Assembly (NCBI GenBank): GCA_963580455.1
Contig: OY756962.1
Location: forward strand, 10,310,001-10,374,000
Direction: 5' to 3'
Origin: Euonymus europaeus
Lineage: Eukaryota > Streptophyta > Magnoliopsida > Celastrales > Celastraceae
Length of the DNA: 64,000 nucleotides
The notes under the pieces: generated by a model
The model's database searches: none
Told to the model about the DNA's origin: nothing
Seen by the model: only the letters and a program-made list of their open reading frames with translations
Shown here: positions 31,525 to 43,309 of the stretch, one piece after another
Layout: each line of letters opens with the position of its first letter
Numbering within the stretch: the first letter of the stretch is position 1
Translations under genes and position numbers: made by a program

Positions 31525-34500
31525 ATGGTCTTTTGGGAAGGATATGTGAGCGACGAAGCCATGGGTACTTTTGCCCCAATTGTGGTGTACTGGTTGTATT
31601 CCGGATTTTATCAGTTGCTGCCGCCTTTGGATAGGTACCGCTTGCATACCAGAAAAGAGGAGGAAGAGAAAAATTTGGTGCCGCTTGCAATGGTGGTTAA
31701 GGGTGTTTTGCTTCAACAGCTTGTTCAGGCCACAGTTGCTCATGTTCTTTTCTTGGTCAGTTGTTGAACCCACAACAATTGTTTGTGTTCCTTTTTATTT
31801 AATTTATTATTATTTTTCTGCGAATCATGATTAAAATATCTCTGTGTTTGGATATAATATATTTCCGTATGTAAGAAATGATGAGGTAGACAATAATTAA
31901 CCTAAGTTTAAAAAGAAGGCATAATACATGTGTTATGGTGAGGAGTGTCAAACTCAATTTTCATGATGCATATGTCATTTCACGTGTGTTAATGTCTTAA
32001 AAGACATTTACATATTATCTAGGAGTTAGAGTTGGGTTGACATGTTAATATAACATAAACATGTCATTGCAGTGACACTGGGGTTAAAAAAATCTAGAAA
32101 TATAGCCTTGAAGCCTATATTCAGATCAACCTTTCGCCAAATGAATTAAATTTAAGTAGTTTATTGTTTGAAAATTATGTCAAATGCTTTCAACTTAAGT
32201 TATTGATAAGTTTCAAATCAGGAAAAATTGTTGGGATTTTTTGAACTTATCCCAAGATAGTATATGGTGTTTTGTTACCGGATTTATCTGAGATCAATTT
32301 CTGACTTTTCGCACAATTGGGTGAGTTCTGCAAAAAGTAAATGTTATGGCACACAAGGTGTAAAAATATCTCGGATCCTCGTAGTTTTTATAACCTATTC
32401 GCTCTACCATTGTTTCGTTGATATTTTCTATATAATTTATGCCATGATGAAGTTCTTGGTCTAACACTGGGTCAAGTGTGAACTCCTTTATGTTTGGGGT
32501 TTGATCATACAAGGTTTAGGATGGATTCTATGGATGATTGTAGACTGTTCAAGTGCCGTGGGAAAAGCAAAGTAAGGGGCTTTATAGGTGTGAAATGTTG
32601 CAGGAGGTCAATGGCCTATGATGTAAAAAATTGCTGCCTATGGACTATTTTCCGGCCGATAGACTTATTTAGTAGTTCTTTGACTCAAGAATTTGAATCT
32701 GAAATGGTTATAACAGTCTAGCAAAATAATTTTTCTGATAATACATTTCGTCATTTCCTATGTAAGACTTGTTTTGTTCCATATTCTAAGCAAAGGCTCT
32801 TTAACTCCAGCCCCCCAACAACACATACTCATACAGAAAGTTAAAAAGAAAAAGAAAAAGAAAAAGAATTTTAAGTTGAAAATTACTTATGGAAACTAAT
32901 GTGTGCTTAGTTTCGTTTATACCCACAAACTTATGGTTTGGCAGATTAACCATTTTTCTGTTGCATGGTGACCCCTTCTGTGCAACATAGATGCTCATTT
33001 TTCTTCAAATTGCTTCAAATATTTAAATGGGATTTAAAAAAAAAGTGTAAATACACTAACACGTACGCATGAATTTCCCTTTGTTCCTTCATTCCCTTTG
33101 GCGGAAATAGAATAGGAAACGCATGTATATCCTCACATGTTGCTTGACTGTGATCAGCTGACGGAGATGTTCTGATGCTGAGCAATAATATCAGTTGCAT
33201 TGTTTAGCTATGCCTAGTAGTCATTGCATGAATTAAAGAAAATTTCACCCCTTCTAATTTAGTTTTACTATTATGGATTAATTTAATTTTTTGTTATTTC
33301 GAGTTTGAAGCTTGTCTTCGTACAATTGTCTGGCTCTAGTAAGTTAGTTATCAGGCAATAAAACTTTTAATACATTTACATAAGCTAAATAAATGGTTGA
33401 ATAAGGTCTGAAAGATGCTGGATCCTTGAGATTCCTGTTTAGTTTCATGGTAGATGATCATGATCTTCTCTATTTCCAGAAATATGGTCGACAGTGAAAA
33501 TTATGGTATGGGTTTTCATTGTATTAGTATAGCATATCTTAGCTCTATATAGGAATGATCGATGAAGTGAAACTGATCTCTCCGATAGACTCATATAACC
33601 ATTCCCAAACTGTGGGGATGAAGGCTTTATTGATGACAAGACTTGAGAGTACTGATTCTAGCCAAATATTTCTAGGAAATTTTTTGAAAAACAAAAAAAA
33701 ATGAGAATTTTTTTTTTTTAGCTAGGTGAAACCCCAGAATGTACGACGAAGAATAATATTTGAATCCACTTGAGTGTAAGAAAAACTCGCAAAGATATAT
33801 TTCTGTTAAATCTGAGTTATGTCAACCTTGCCCCTTTTTACAGGTTTACAAAGCCAAATTTTACTGTAGTATGAATTTTGAAAGCTCATACAATCCTTAT
33901 TAGACTAGAATTACTTGTAACTACAAAAGCATGACTTAAATTACAAAATGATGAGAATTGCTAATAAGTATAGAGACTGTCAAATTGTCTCTTGCATCAA
34001 TTGCCCTCTTGAAAGAAGTAGATTATGATATATACCACAACTAGTGCCATAAGACAGAATCTTAGTGGATCATGGTAGCTAGGTGCCTAGGCCTCTACGC
34101 TACTTACAATTTCCTGTTGCAACTATACTGTTTGGTGCATTATATATGCTTTTATCCTCATATAGACAATAGGATATTCTGCGTTCAGTTTCTATGGAAC
34201 TCGTTTCTTTTACACATATATACATGTGTGTGCATGTGCAAGAATACATGTTAACCAATGGTATGCTACTATACTTATTCATTATTGAAGAAACCCATGG
34301 GTTGGACCTAGACTTGGGTTAAATTGAAAGAAGTGATCGTGCATTGTATCTTTGCAATTCCATGGAAGTTAAATCCAGTGTTGTCATGGGTGGGCCAGGC
34401 GAGGTGAACCCCCATCGCCTCGCCCTGTCGTAATCGTTTGACTTTTGTCAAATATATGCCTAGGGGAGTGCCTTGCCTCAGGCGCACAGGCTAGAGGCAC

Positions 34501-36649
34501 ATTCCTAGGGTAAAAGTGAAGCAGTGGGACATTTTTTAAGGGCAAAAAATTAAAAGTATATATATTTGACAAAAAAAAAACACAATCTAAACCCTAGAAA
34601 ACACAAATCATGGTCGATCTCGCATTCCAGAGCACGGGAACTTGTATTTTCTGTTCCAAACTCAATAGTCCAGATACTCCAGCAATCCCTGAATTATCTA
34701 TTCACCTACACATAGGCCTTACCTTTAATTTTATTTTTATCGTGCTCTGGGTTCTTTGAATTTAATTCTAAAAGTATAAGCAGGACTCTTGGCATTTGGC
34801 AACCATTCAAAAAAAAAAAAAAAAAGTGTAAGCAGGATTAATCTTTATATATCTGGTATTATCTTACCCAGGATTTTGATTCTTAAAGGTTTGATGGGCC
34901 TCTTGAACATTGATCTCAAAATGGATTAGATAGAAGTTTCATTTTAATTGATGCTATACTAAATTACATAGATGTATTTTTTAATTGATATTAGTGGCTT
35001 GCCGGTGGTTGCTACTTGCTAGCATCTGTGGTTTGCAAGGTGGATCCATTGAGGCCCTTGGAAAGGATCCACCCTTCAGAAAAAATTTACAATAATAACA
35101 AAATAAAATAGAGTAGAGGTTCATAATTTCCCTCCCATCTGTGGGTCTACCTCCTTTCATTGTCGCAACATTCTTATCTCAGTTAATGGTTTTCTGCATG
35201 TTTCTTCTCACCTGGTGATAATTATCATAAATCATCATGGCATTTTGTTTTTTTTATAGTTCTCATCTTATGATGGTTCTGCATCATTCTACACTCTTAA
35301 ACACTCCTAAAAATTAGAAAATAAAGGTTCATGACTACCAATTAAATCCTCTTGTTATCTTCACCAGGTATCCGGGTCAATGCTTTTTCGTAGGACTACT
35401 GGAAAGCTTCTTCCTCCTAAAAATGATTTCGTCGAATAATTTTCCATTGCTTTAGCATTAGAACTCAGAAAGTTTTGTTCTGCTTTGTAATAATATTAAA
35501 AAAAAAAAAATTGGTCTGTGCATTTAATTTTCATGATTGAATTGAAATTAATTTTCGTATGGTTGAGAAAGTAAATGAAATTTGTGACACTTACTTTGTT
35601 TTTTTGTTGCGTATACTGCTTGTCCCTCTTTGCTCTCGTTATTGGGCTAATGTGCTCTTCTATGATACATGTCTGATATATTTTCTTTCAGCATCAATGG
35701 CAGTAGTCTTTGGCATCGGTATGTAGATACTAAATTGTGGGGTGAGTCACAGGGAAAACCACCATTATTTGTACCTTAAGTCTTATATATTTCATGTCAA
35801 ATTTGTGTGAGTTGGGTAAAATGTACAAGCAAGCCAGTTTTACATGGGTGCGACATGATATATTTGAAAGTGGAGTTGATCATTGAAGTGGTTGTCTTCT
35901 TTTCTCAAATTGCAGAGAAAAGATTGGTGGATTAGACATTTAGACGGCATAAACATTTTTGTAATTTTGGTTTTTGTGAACCCTTCTACCTGCCAATCAC
36001 TACTCTAAGCAAGAACATAAATCTACAGCTAATTTCTGTGCATATCGTAATGTGTCTTTTTCATTCTAGTATCCTGACTTTTAGTGTCTTGGTGTTTCTG
36101 CCACAGTTGACCTCGACAGCAGTTGCTTCAGGGGTCACATTCCAGCCATCCATTCCCTTCCAAATTATGCAAATCATTCTTGCAATGCTTGTCATGGACA
36201 CATGGCAGTACTTTGTGCACCGCTATATGCATCAAAACAAATTCTTGTATCGCCATATCCACTCGCAGCATCATCGGCTGGTGGTACCTTATGCAATCGG
36301 GGCCCTTTACAATCACCCACTTGAGGGTCTCTTGCTTGACACACTTGGTGGGGCCATCTCTTTTCTCGTCTCAGGAATGACGGCAAGAACAGCAGTTATT
36401 TTCTTCTGCTTTGCAGTGGTTAAAACTGTTGATGATCACTGTGGACTTTGGTTGCCTGGCAATATCTTCCACCTTTTCTTCAAGAACAACACTGCTTACC
36501 ATGACATCCATCATCAACTACAAGGTACGAAGTATAACTATTCTCAGCCATTCTTCTCCATATGGGACAGACTTCTCGGGACACACATGCCCTACAATCT
36601 TGTGAAGCGACCTGAAGGAGGTTATGAGGCAAGGATAAAGAAAGATTAG
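31525..36649 (+). CDS. SBH: Sphinganine C4-hydroxylase (two coding exons)
   Basis: Coding exons 31525-31755 and 36107-36649 join in phase 0 to give 257 aa, close to the roughly 260 aa of Arabidopsis SBH1/SBH2. The product belongs to the fatty-acid-hydroxylase superfamily of di-iron membrane enzymes and adds the C4 hydroxyl to the long-chain base, making phytosphingosine for ceramides at the ER. All three His boxes are present: HRYMH (115-119), HSQHH (129-133) and HDIHH (209-213). Hydrophobic segments lie around 15-35, 58-80, 95-113 and 152-180. The start MVFWEGYVSDE is the family N-terminus; the donor GTCAGT (31756) and acceptor CCACAG (36101-36106) are good. No breaks are seen. It is the only intact host gene here and may be expressed. 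Which paralogue it is cannot be told. Confidence 0.93.
31756..36106 (+). other. 4.35-kb intron of the hydroxylase gene
   Basis: Runs from GTCAGT to a pyrimidine-poor TTTCTGCCACAG acceptor. No coding sequence of a known family is seen inside it. It holds A/T homopolymers (for example 33715, 34810, 35500), an AAAG-type run near 32845 and, at 34370-34600, a GC-richer patch beginning CAGTGTTGTCATGG that may be a small DNA-transposon remnant. Confidence 0.8.
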
Positions 36650-36960
36650 TGCATCATGATTGCTATTTAGGTCTGTATTATCCGGCGCTCTCACCTTAAC
36701 ACTCAGATGCTTTTTCGGATGAGGTTGGCCCATACTTGGGAACTCGAATTGAATTTGTTTTGGTTTTCATGGGGCTTTCAATCCTATGATTCTAGCAGGA
36801 ATTCATTTGGCTGTTCATAATTTTGTTTGTTGTTGTAGTTTCTGGATGGAGTATTCCGCACAGTTGTTTTGGGTAATTCACCTGCCATATCGATTTGTAA
36901 TTGCGCCATTTTCCACTGTTAATAATGTATCATATTTATCTCACGTATTGCATGTGTAGA
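36650..36960 (+). other. 3' UTR region of the hydroxylase gene
   Basis: Follows the TAG stop at 36647-36649. An AATAATGTATCATA word at about 36922 could serve as a plant poly(A) signal. The end is not defined. Confidence 0.45.
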
Positions 36961-37360
36961 TTTTTGTGTCTGAAGAGATTGTAATGTGGTTGAAGTTATT
37001 ATAAGATACTAGAATCTCACTTTCATGATTTTACTCTGTTCATGATTTTACCCTGTTGGATGTTTCTTTTCTGGAAGTGGATATCCTACATTGTGGATTG
37101 TACAGTTTCATTCATTGTTCATTCTTTCTAGCATCATGATTTTCGTACAGATAAAATATTCCTCTGCAGAAGAAAACTTGTTTTGATCATGTTGAAGTTG
37201 AAGTTGAAGGTATTTTGAATTCGAAATTTGAGACCCAACAAGCATCTAATGATATATACCAGAGTTTCTCAAAATTCAGTTACTACGAGGATATCAGAAT
37301 GGAGAATCAAAAATAATAAAAAAAAGCTTCAGAGACTTGGCCTTTTATTGCCCTTTTCTG
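36961..37360. other. Intergenic spacer before the palindrome
   Basis: No coding signal. Contains TTGAATTCGAAATTT and AATGATATATACCA (about 37216-37260), which reappear in the same order in the 156-bp loop of the palindrome at 39303-39458. Confidence 0.5.
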
Positions 37361-39302
37361 GTGTCAGATCGAGATGAGGCTGGGGACATTAGAATCGTTA
37401 GGCCGAGAAAAATTCAACTCCACTAGCCTTGCCTAAATCCGACGATGGAAACTTTCAGATCGAGGCAAAATAGCCGGCATCAATTGGAACGCATTTTCCC
37501 TCGATCTGGCCGCTTTTGGAGACCGATCGAGGCGAGACTGGTGGCTTTGGATGGATCGTCTTGGCCAGAAAATTTCAACGCCATTGACCTCTCCTCAATC
37601 TGTTGTCGGAAAGCGATTACCTGGTCAAAAAACATTTTCGAAAGTTCTACAAAGAAAAAGTGTTTTCTACAGAGAAAAATAGCACTATACATTTTAGGAT
37701 GATATTATTGCCCATTATCTAGGCCTTGTTTTAAGTGCTTCAAATGGTAAGAATTTGTTGGATTTAGCGAATTCGAACTTTCTAATTCATCACTTGCGAC
37801 ATAGATTTTTAATAGCGAATCCGGATTTTGATCCGTCTAATAGAGGAAAAATGGTTGTACAGGGAAAGACTCTAGGGTTTAGCACTTGTGACATTTAAGA
37901 TTTTAGTGTGAATCCGTTCCTTTAGCCCATTACGGTTTAACGAATTCAAGTCTTAGGGTTCATCACTTGGGATATAAAGTTTTAGTAGTGAATCTGTGCT
38001 TTAGGTCTGTCGAATAGAGAAAAAAATTATATAGAAAAAAGAATTGTACAGAGAAATAAAGGTTCTATAGAGAAATATAGGTTCTAAAGAGAAAAAGAGT
38101 TATGCACTAGCAGTAAAACGAAAACTGTGATTTCATATTTTTTGGCCTAACTTTTATATCGAAACCTTGGGTTCATCACTTGGGACATAGGGTTTTAGTA
38201 TTGAATCCGAGCTTTGGGTCTATTGTATAGAGAAAAAGATAATTTACAGATAAAATTGTGATTTCATATGTTTTGGCCTGACTTTTATGTCGGAACCTTG
38301 GATTCATCACCTGAGACATAGGATTTTAGTATTGAATCTGAGCTTTTGGTCTATTATATAGACAAAAAGATATTTTACAGAGAAAAAATGAATCTAAAGA
38401 TAATTAAAGGTTCTACAGAGAAAAATAGTTCTACAGAGAAATAAAGATTCTACAGAAATATAGGTTATAAAGAGAAAAAAAAAGTTATGTCCTAGTAGTA
38501 GAACAAAAACTATGATTTCATATTTTTTAGCCTGACTTTTATGTCAGAACCTTGGATTCAACATTTGGGACATAGGATTTTAGTATTGAATCCGAGCCTT
38601 GGACTTATTGCATAGAGAAAAAGATATTTTACAAAGAAAAAGTGATTTTAAAGATAAATAAAGATTATACAAAGAAAATATAGGTTCTACAGAGAAAAAA
38701 AGTTTTAAAACTATGATTTCATGTTTTTTAGCGCCTAACTTTTTCGTCTGACCCTCAAAATGATCGTCGTTGGTTCAAAATAAGCGCAACAATGAGAGGA
38801 GTAAATCCCGACCTATGACAGCCAGAATAGAGTTCCACAGCAGCTCGAAAGCCACCACGAAGCTTTGACGATGCCCCAAAACTTCTTTTCGTTGCTGCAG
38901 TTGTTTCCGATGTTGGATTGAGGTAAGATTGGTGGCGTTGGAATCGTTTGGCCAATAGCAATCCAACGCCACCAGTCTTGCTTCAATCCAATGTCAGAAA
39001 CGTCCAAATCGAGGCAAAATATGTTTCAGACGTTTTGCCTCGATCCGGCCTTTTTAGGTAGAGGATTGAGGAGAGACCACCGCCGTTGAACTCCTCTTGG
39101 CGATACAATTTCAACGAGAGTGATCTCTCTTCGATTAGATGTCGGAAAGAGAAGATATGGTTGTTGAAGATGAAGACGCGAGATTCACATACAATGAGTG
39201 AGAGGGGTAGTTTAATAATTTTTTCCTTATTTCTAATTTTTTAAATGGATTGGAATTCCTTCTAACACTGAACATGATTATGTACTTATATCTAATTTGC
39301 CC
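37361..39302 (-). mobile_element. Inverted partial copy of the 39459-41920 element
   Basis: From GTGTCAGATCGAG at 37361 to TATCTAATTTGCCC at 39302 the sequence is the reverse complement of 39459-41580, checked at several anchors. The 37690-37790 stretch mirrors 41165-41265, 38757-38830 mirrors 39935-40010, and 39130-39302 mirrors 39459-39640. Identity looks around 85 percent, with indels. The inner end is a bona fide element terminus, GGGCAAATTAG in reverse. The outer terminus (GGGGAAATTAGG-type) is absent, so this copy is truncated. Confidence 0.85.
38020..38720. repeat. Internal TTCTACAGAGAAA-type repeats of the inverted element
   Basis: Runs of GGTTCTACAGAGAAA-like words alternate with a longer unit (CTATGATTTCATATTTTTT, then ACATAGGATTTTAGTATTGA) repeated about three times. 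The mirror image lies at about 40030-40850 in the other arm. Confidence 0.75.
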
Positions 39303-39449
39303 AAAAAAAAATAGTGAAAAAAAATTGAATTTTGAAATTTAGGCTCATAGCAGTCTCTCCTCTTTTTTACCTTTTTTGACAGCAGTAACTTTAAAAAATT
39401 CTTAACAAATAATAAATGATATATACCAATGATTTTGAATCTAATGTTG

Positions 39450-41929
39450 TATTTTTTAGGGCAAATTAGATAAAAGGACATAATCATGTTTAATTTTAAA
39501 AGGAGATCCAATTCATTTAAAAAATTAGAAATAAGGACAAAATAATTAAACTACCCAAACTATCAATCTCATCCATTACATTTTGTCTTCATCTTCGACA
39601 ATAAAAGCTCCTCTTCCCAACATCTGATCGAAGAGAGACTACTGCCGTTGAAATTGTATCGTCGAGAGGAGTCCAACGACAATGGTCTCTCCCCAATCCG
39701 CCGCCGGAAAAGGGCGGATCGAGGCAAAACGTTCGAAACACATTTTGCCTCAATCTGAACGTTTCTGACATCAGATTGAAGCGATACTGGTGGCGTTGGA
39801 TTCGTATCGGCCAAACGATTCGAACGCCACCAGTCTTACCTCGATCCAACGTTAGAAACAGTTGCAGCAATGAAAAAAAGTTTTGGGGCGTCGTCGGAGC
39901 TTCGCGGTGTCTTTCCGGCTTCTATGGACCTCTGTTCTGGCTGCCATAGGTCGGGCTTTACTCCTCTCATAGTTGCGCTTCTTTTGAGACCAACGACGAT
40001 CATTCTGGTTGTCGAACAAAAAAATTAAGCTAAAAAATATGAAATCATAGTTTTAAAACTCTTTTTCTCTGTATAACCTATATTTCTCTGTAGAACCTTT
40101 ATTTATTTTTAGAATCACTTTTTCTCTGTAAAATATATTTTTCTCTATGCAATATACCCAAAGCTCGTATTCAATACTAAAACCCTATGTCCCAAAGTTC
40201 AGACATAAAAGTCAGGCCAGAAAATATGAAATCATAGTTTTCGTTCTACTGCTAGTGTATAACTTTTTTTCTCTTTATAACCTATATTTCTCTGTAGAAT
40301 CTTTATTTCTATGTAGAACTCTTTTTCTTTATAGAACATATATTTCTCTGTAGAATCTTTATTTATTTTTAGAATCACTTTTTCTCTATACAATAGACCC
40401 AAAGCTCGGATTTAATACTAAAATCATATGTCCCAAGGTTCAGACATAAAAGTCAGGCAAAAAAATATGAAATCACAATTTTTTTTCTACTGCTAGTGCA
40501 TAACTCATTTTCTCTTTATAACTTATATTTCTTTATAGAACTTTTATTTCTCTGTAGAACTATTTTTCTCTGTAGAACCTATATTTCTTTGTAGAACCTT
40601 TATTTATCTTTAGAATCACTTTCTCTTCGTAAAATATCTTTTTTTCCATATACAATAGACCCAAAGCTCAGATTCAATAATAAAATTCTATGTACCTAAG
40701 GTTTCGACATAAAAGTTAGGCCCAAAAATATGAAATCACATTTTTCGTTCTACTGTTAGTGCATAACTCTTGTTCTCTTTTATAACCTATATTTTTGTGT
40801 AAAACCTTAATTTCTCTGTACAATTCTTTTTTCTATGTAATTTTTTTCTCTATTCGACAGACCAAAGCACATATTCACTACTAAATCTTTATGTCCCAAG
40901 TGATAAAACTCAAGGCTCAGATTCGTTAAACCCTAATGAACTCAAGGAATGGATTCACTACTAAAATATTAAATGTCACAAGTGCTAAACCTTAGGGTCC
41001 TAACTACTAAACCCTAACGGGCTCGGATACCCTAAACACCGGGGGTTCAAACTTCCAAAAATGGTAGAACTCTTTTTTCCCTGTAGAACTATTTTTTCTC
41101 TATTCGACAGATCAAAACCCGGATTCGCTACTAAAAACCTATGTCCCAAGTAGTGAACTATAAAGTTCAGATTCACTAAATTCAACAAATTCTTACCATT
41201 GGAAACACTTGAAGCAAGACCTACATAATGGGCCAATAATATCATTATAAAATGTACAGTGTTATTTTTCTCTGTAGAAAATAATTTTTCTCTGTAGAAC
41301 CTTCGAAAATGTTTTTTGACCAGGTAATCACTTTCCGATGATGGATTGAGGCGAGACTAGTGACGTTGGAATTGTGCGACCAAGATGAATTCAAAGCCAC
41401 CGGTCCCGTCTCAATCCGTCTCCAGAAACGGCTAGATCGAGGTAAAACATGTTCTGATTGGTGTCGACTATTTTGCCTTGATTTGGAAGTTTCTAATGTC
41501 GGATCTTAACAAGTCTGGTGGCGTTGGATTTGTCTTGGCCTAACAATTCTAACACGACTAATCTCACCTCGATCTGACACGAGGAACGATCGAATTTAGG
41601 CCAAATGTGTTATGAACGTTTTGCCTTGAATCGACAGTTTTCGATGTCTAATCTTGGCAAGGCCAATGGAGTTGGATTCGTCTCGACCTCATGATTCCAA
41701 CGCCACTGGCTTCTCCTCAATCCAAAGTCGGAAGCATCCGCAGCGAGAAAAATAAATTTTCAATCATATTTAATTGAAATAACAATGACAAATCTACAAT
41801 TTCAAGTTTTGTCCTTAATTCAATAAATTTAAAAATCAGCAGGACCTTAACTAACAAAAAAAATTCAGCTGTCCTTTTACTTTTAAAAGTTAGTAAATTG
41901 GACCTAAGCCTAATTTCCCCTATTTTTTA
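39450..41929. mobile_element. Mutator-like element 39459-41920 with 9-bp TSD
   Basis: TATTTTTTA at 39450-39458 is repeated at 41921-41929. The element starts GGGCAAATTAGATAAAAGGA and its other end, reversed, starts GGGGAAATTAGGCTTAGGTC. Further in, both show TTTTAAAAG and AATAAGGACAAAA or TTAAGGACAAAA. Ends, TSD length and TIR style fit a non-autonomous Mutator-like element of 2462 bp. No transposase is seen. Much of the interior is AGAGAAA-type repeats plus several copies of a module that reads GGTGGCGTTGGAATCGTTTG in one direction and CCAACGCCACCAGTCTTGCC in the other. Confidence 0.8.
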
Positions 41930-42317
41930 TTGAAGAAAATCTATAAAAAAATGTGAGTGCTTCTAAGACATTGGATGCAAAGTGTGTAACATGTTTTTTT
42001 TAAAAAAAAAATAAAATAAAAATCCAATAGTTGAATACATGATCCAATGGTCAAAATCGTATAAATTATTTATCCATTATTTTTCAGATTTTCAAATAAT
42101 ATATTTTATACATTCAAAATGAGCAGTAGCAGCAGAGACATCTTTTTTTTACAATAGCAACATACCCCAATATTAAAAATAAGGGATACAAGAAATGATT
42201 ATGTTTCAAGAATTCAAATTCAGTCATTTATAAATTAAATCCTTATATTCATCTAAATTAAATTGGCTAAATATAAATTTTCTTCCCTATTGCAGATAAT
42301 TTAGTACTTGTGCAGGA
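41930..42317. other. AT-rich intergenic stretch
   Basis: Nothing coding seen; a long T/A homopolymer junction lies at 41994-42012. Confidence 0.5.
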
Positions 42318-42789
42318 TTGATAAATGCTGATGACTTATAACTGTTCGTGATTAAGATTAAGCTTTCCGATTGAAGAAATTGATCGAGGAGCACTTGGCC
42401 CAATTTAAGTTGGTTGAATCATATATTCACGCCCTGAGACATCACTTTCGTCTTCATTCAGTAGTTATTGCATGCCCGAATTTAAAGCAATGATTATCAA
42501 GCATTTTTTATGCTTAACAATTATCCCCCATATGGCCATGTTGAACGTAAGTCTTGATAAATGCTGATGACTTATAACTGTTCATGATTAAAATTAAGCT
42601 TTTCGATTGAAGAAATTGATTGAGGAGCAGTTGGCCCAATTTAAGTTGGTTGAATCATATATTCACGCCCTGAGACATGACTTTCGTCTTTATTCAATAT
42701 TTATTGCATGCCCGAATTTAAAGCGATGATTATCAAGCATTTTTTATGCTTAACAATTACCCCCCATATGACCATGTTGAACGTAAGTC
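42318..42789. repeat. 236-bp tandem duplication (two copies)
   Basis: Copies 42318-42553 and 42554-42789 both start TTGATAAATGCTGATGACTT and end CATGTTGAACGTAAGTC. I count fewer than about ten differences, so the duplication is fairly recent. Each copy has the inverted word AAGCATTTTTTATGCTT. Confidence 0.92.
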
Positions 42790-43089
42790 TTGACTTGGCC
42801 GTATTACCTTGATGTGGCGCTATTACTATTCCTTGAGCTATCAAATTCAATAATGTCGTCTATTTCCAAGATAAAGATAATTAAACCTTCTTGATACTTA
42901 ATTAAACCTTCTTGATACTTGTTTAGCGACTACTCATTTTCCCCTCTTCATTGCAATCTTAAATACTATCACTCCAGAATGTTCAGCATGAGGATAAGAG
43001 CATCATTTAGCCCTTAATTGAACGTTCTAGATTCTCCATTTGTACCTCATTGATTAATGGGCATTAAACCTCGATCTTCCCATGTCTCT

Positions 43090-43309
43090 TTCCTCATCCT
43101 ATATAAATAGGAAAATAACCACCAGAAAGGTATACAATCTTCCCAAGCTCTAAAAATATTCAAGGGCTCTTCTTTGAAGCCTGAGACCATATGTTTGCTT
43201 TGATGGAAGGGATGATTGCTGTTGAGGAATAGTACCCTCAACTACAATTTGAGAATATCTGAAAAGAATTGAAAGAATTAGAAGATGACCTGTATCAAGC
43301 TGAGTTGCA
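43090..43309 (+). promoter_or_regulatory. TATA-like site and short coding-like tail cut by Athila LTR
   Basis: CCTATATAAATAGG at 43096-43109 is a good plant TATA box. About 100 bp downstream, with stops, the plus strand reads coding-like pieces such as MEGMIAVEE and KELKELEDDLYQAELH, which end exactly at the Athila LTR start (43310). It may be the promoter and first codons of a gene or element separated from its body by that insertion. The product is not recognised. Confidence 0.35.

Noticed and set aside
31439..31834. Open frames on both strands around the first hydroxylase exon
   Set aside because: Overlap the proven exon in other frames or strands; no independent support.
34370..34600. 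GC-richer patch in the hydroxylase intron starting CAGTGTTGTCATGG, like a hAT-type miniature element
   Set aside because: No matching inverted end or 8-bp duplication found; kept only as a note in the intron entry.
36123..36733. Several open frames overlapping the second hydroxylase exon on both strands
   Set aside because: They are shadows of the conserved hydroxylase frame and show no family motif of their own.
37318..39311. Possible poly-A TSD (eight A at 37318-37325, nine A at 39303-39311) for the inverted left copy
   Set aside because: Homopolymer A runs are common here, and the outer end next to it (GCTTCAGAGACTTGG) does not resemble the element terminus, so it is not evidence of an independent insertion.
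39569..39870. Two 80-93 aa minus-strand frames inside the Mutator-like element
   Set aside because: They lie in the GC-richer repeated module (GGTGGCGTTGG type) and recur as repeats; no homology recognised.
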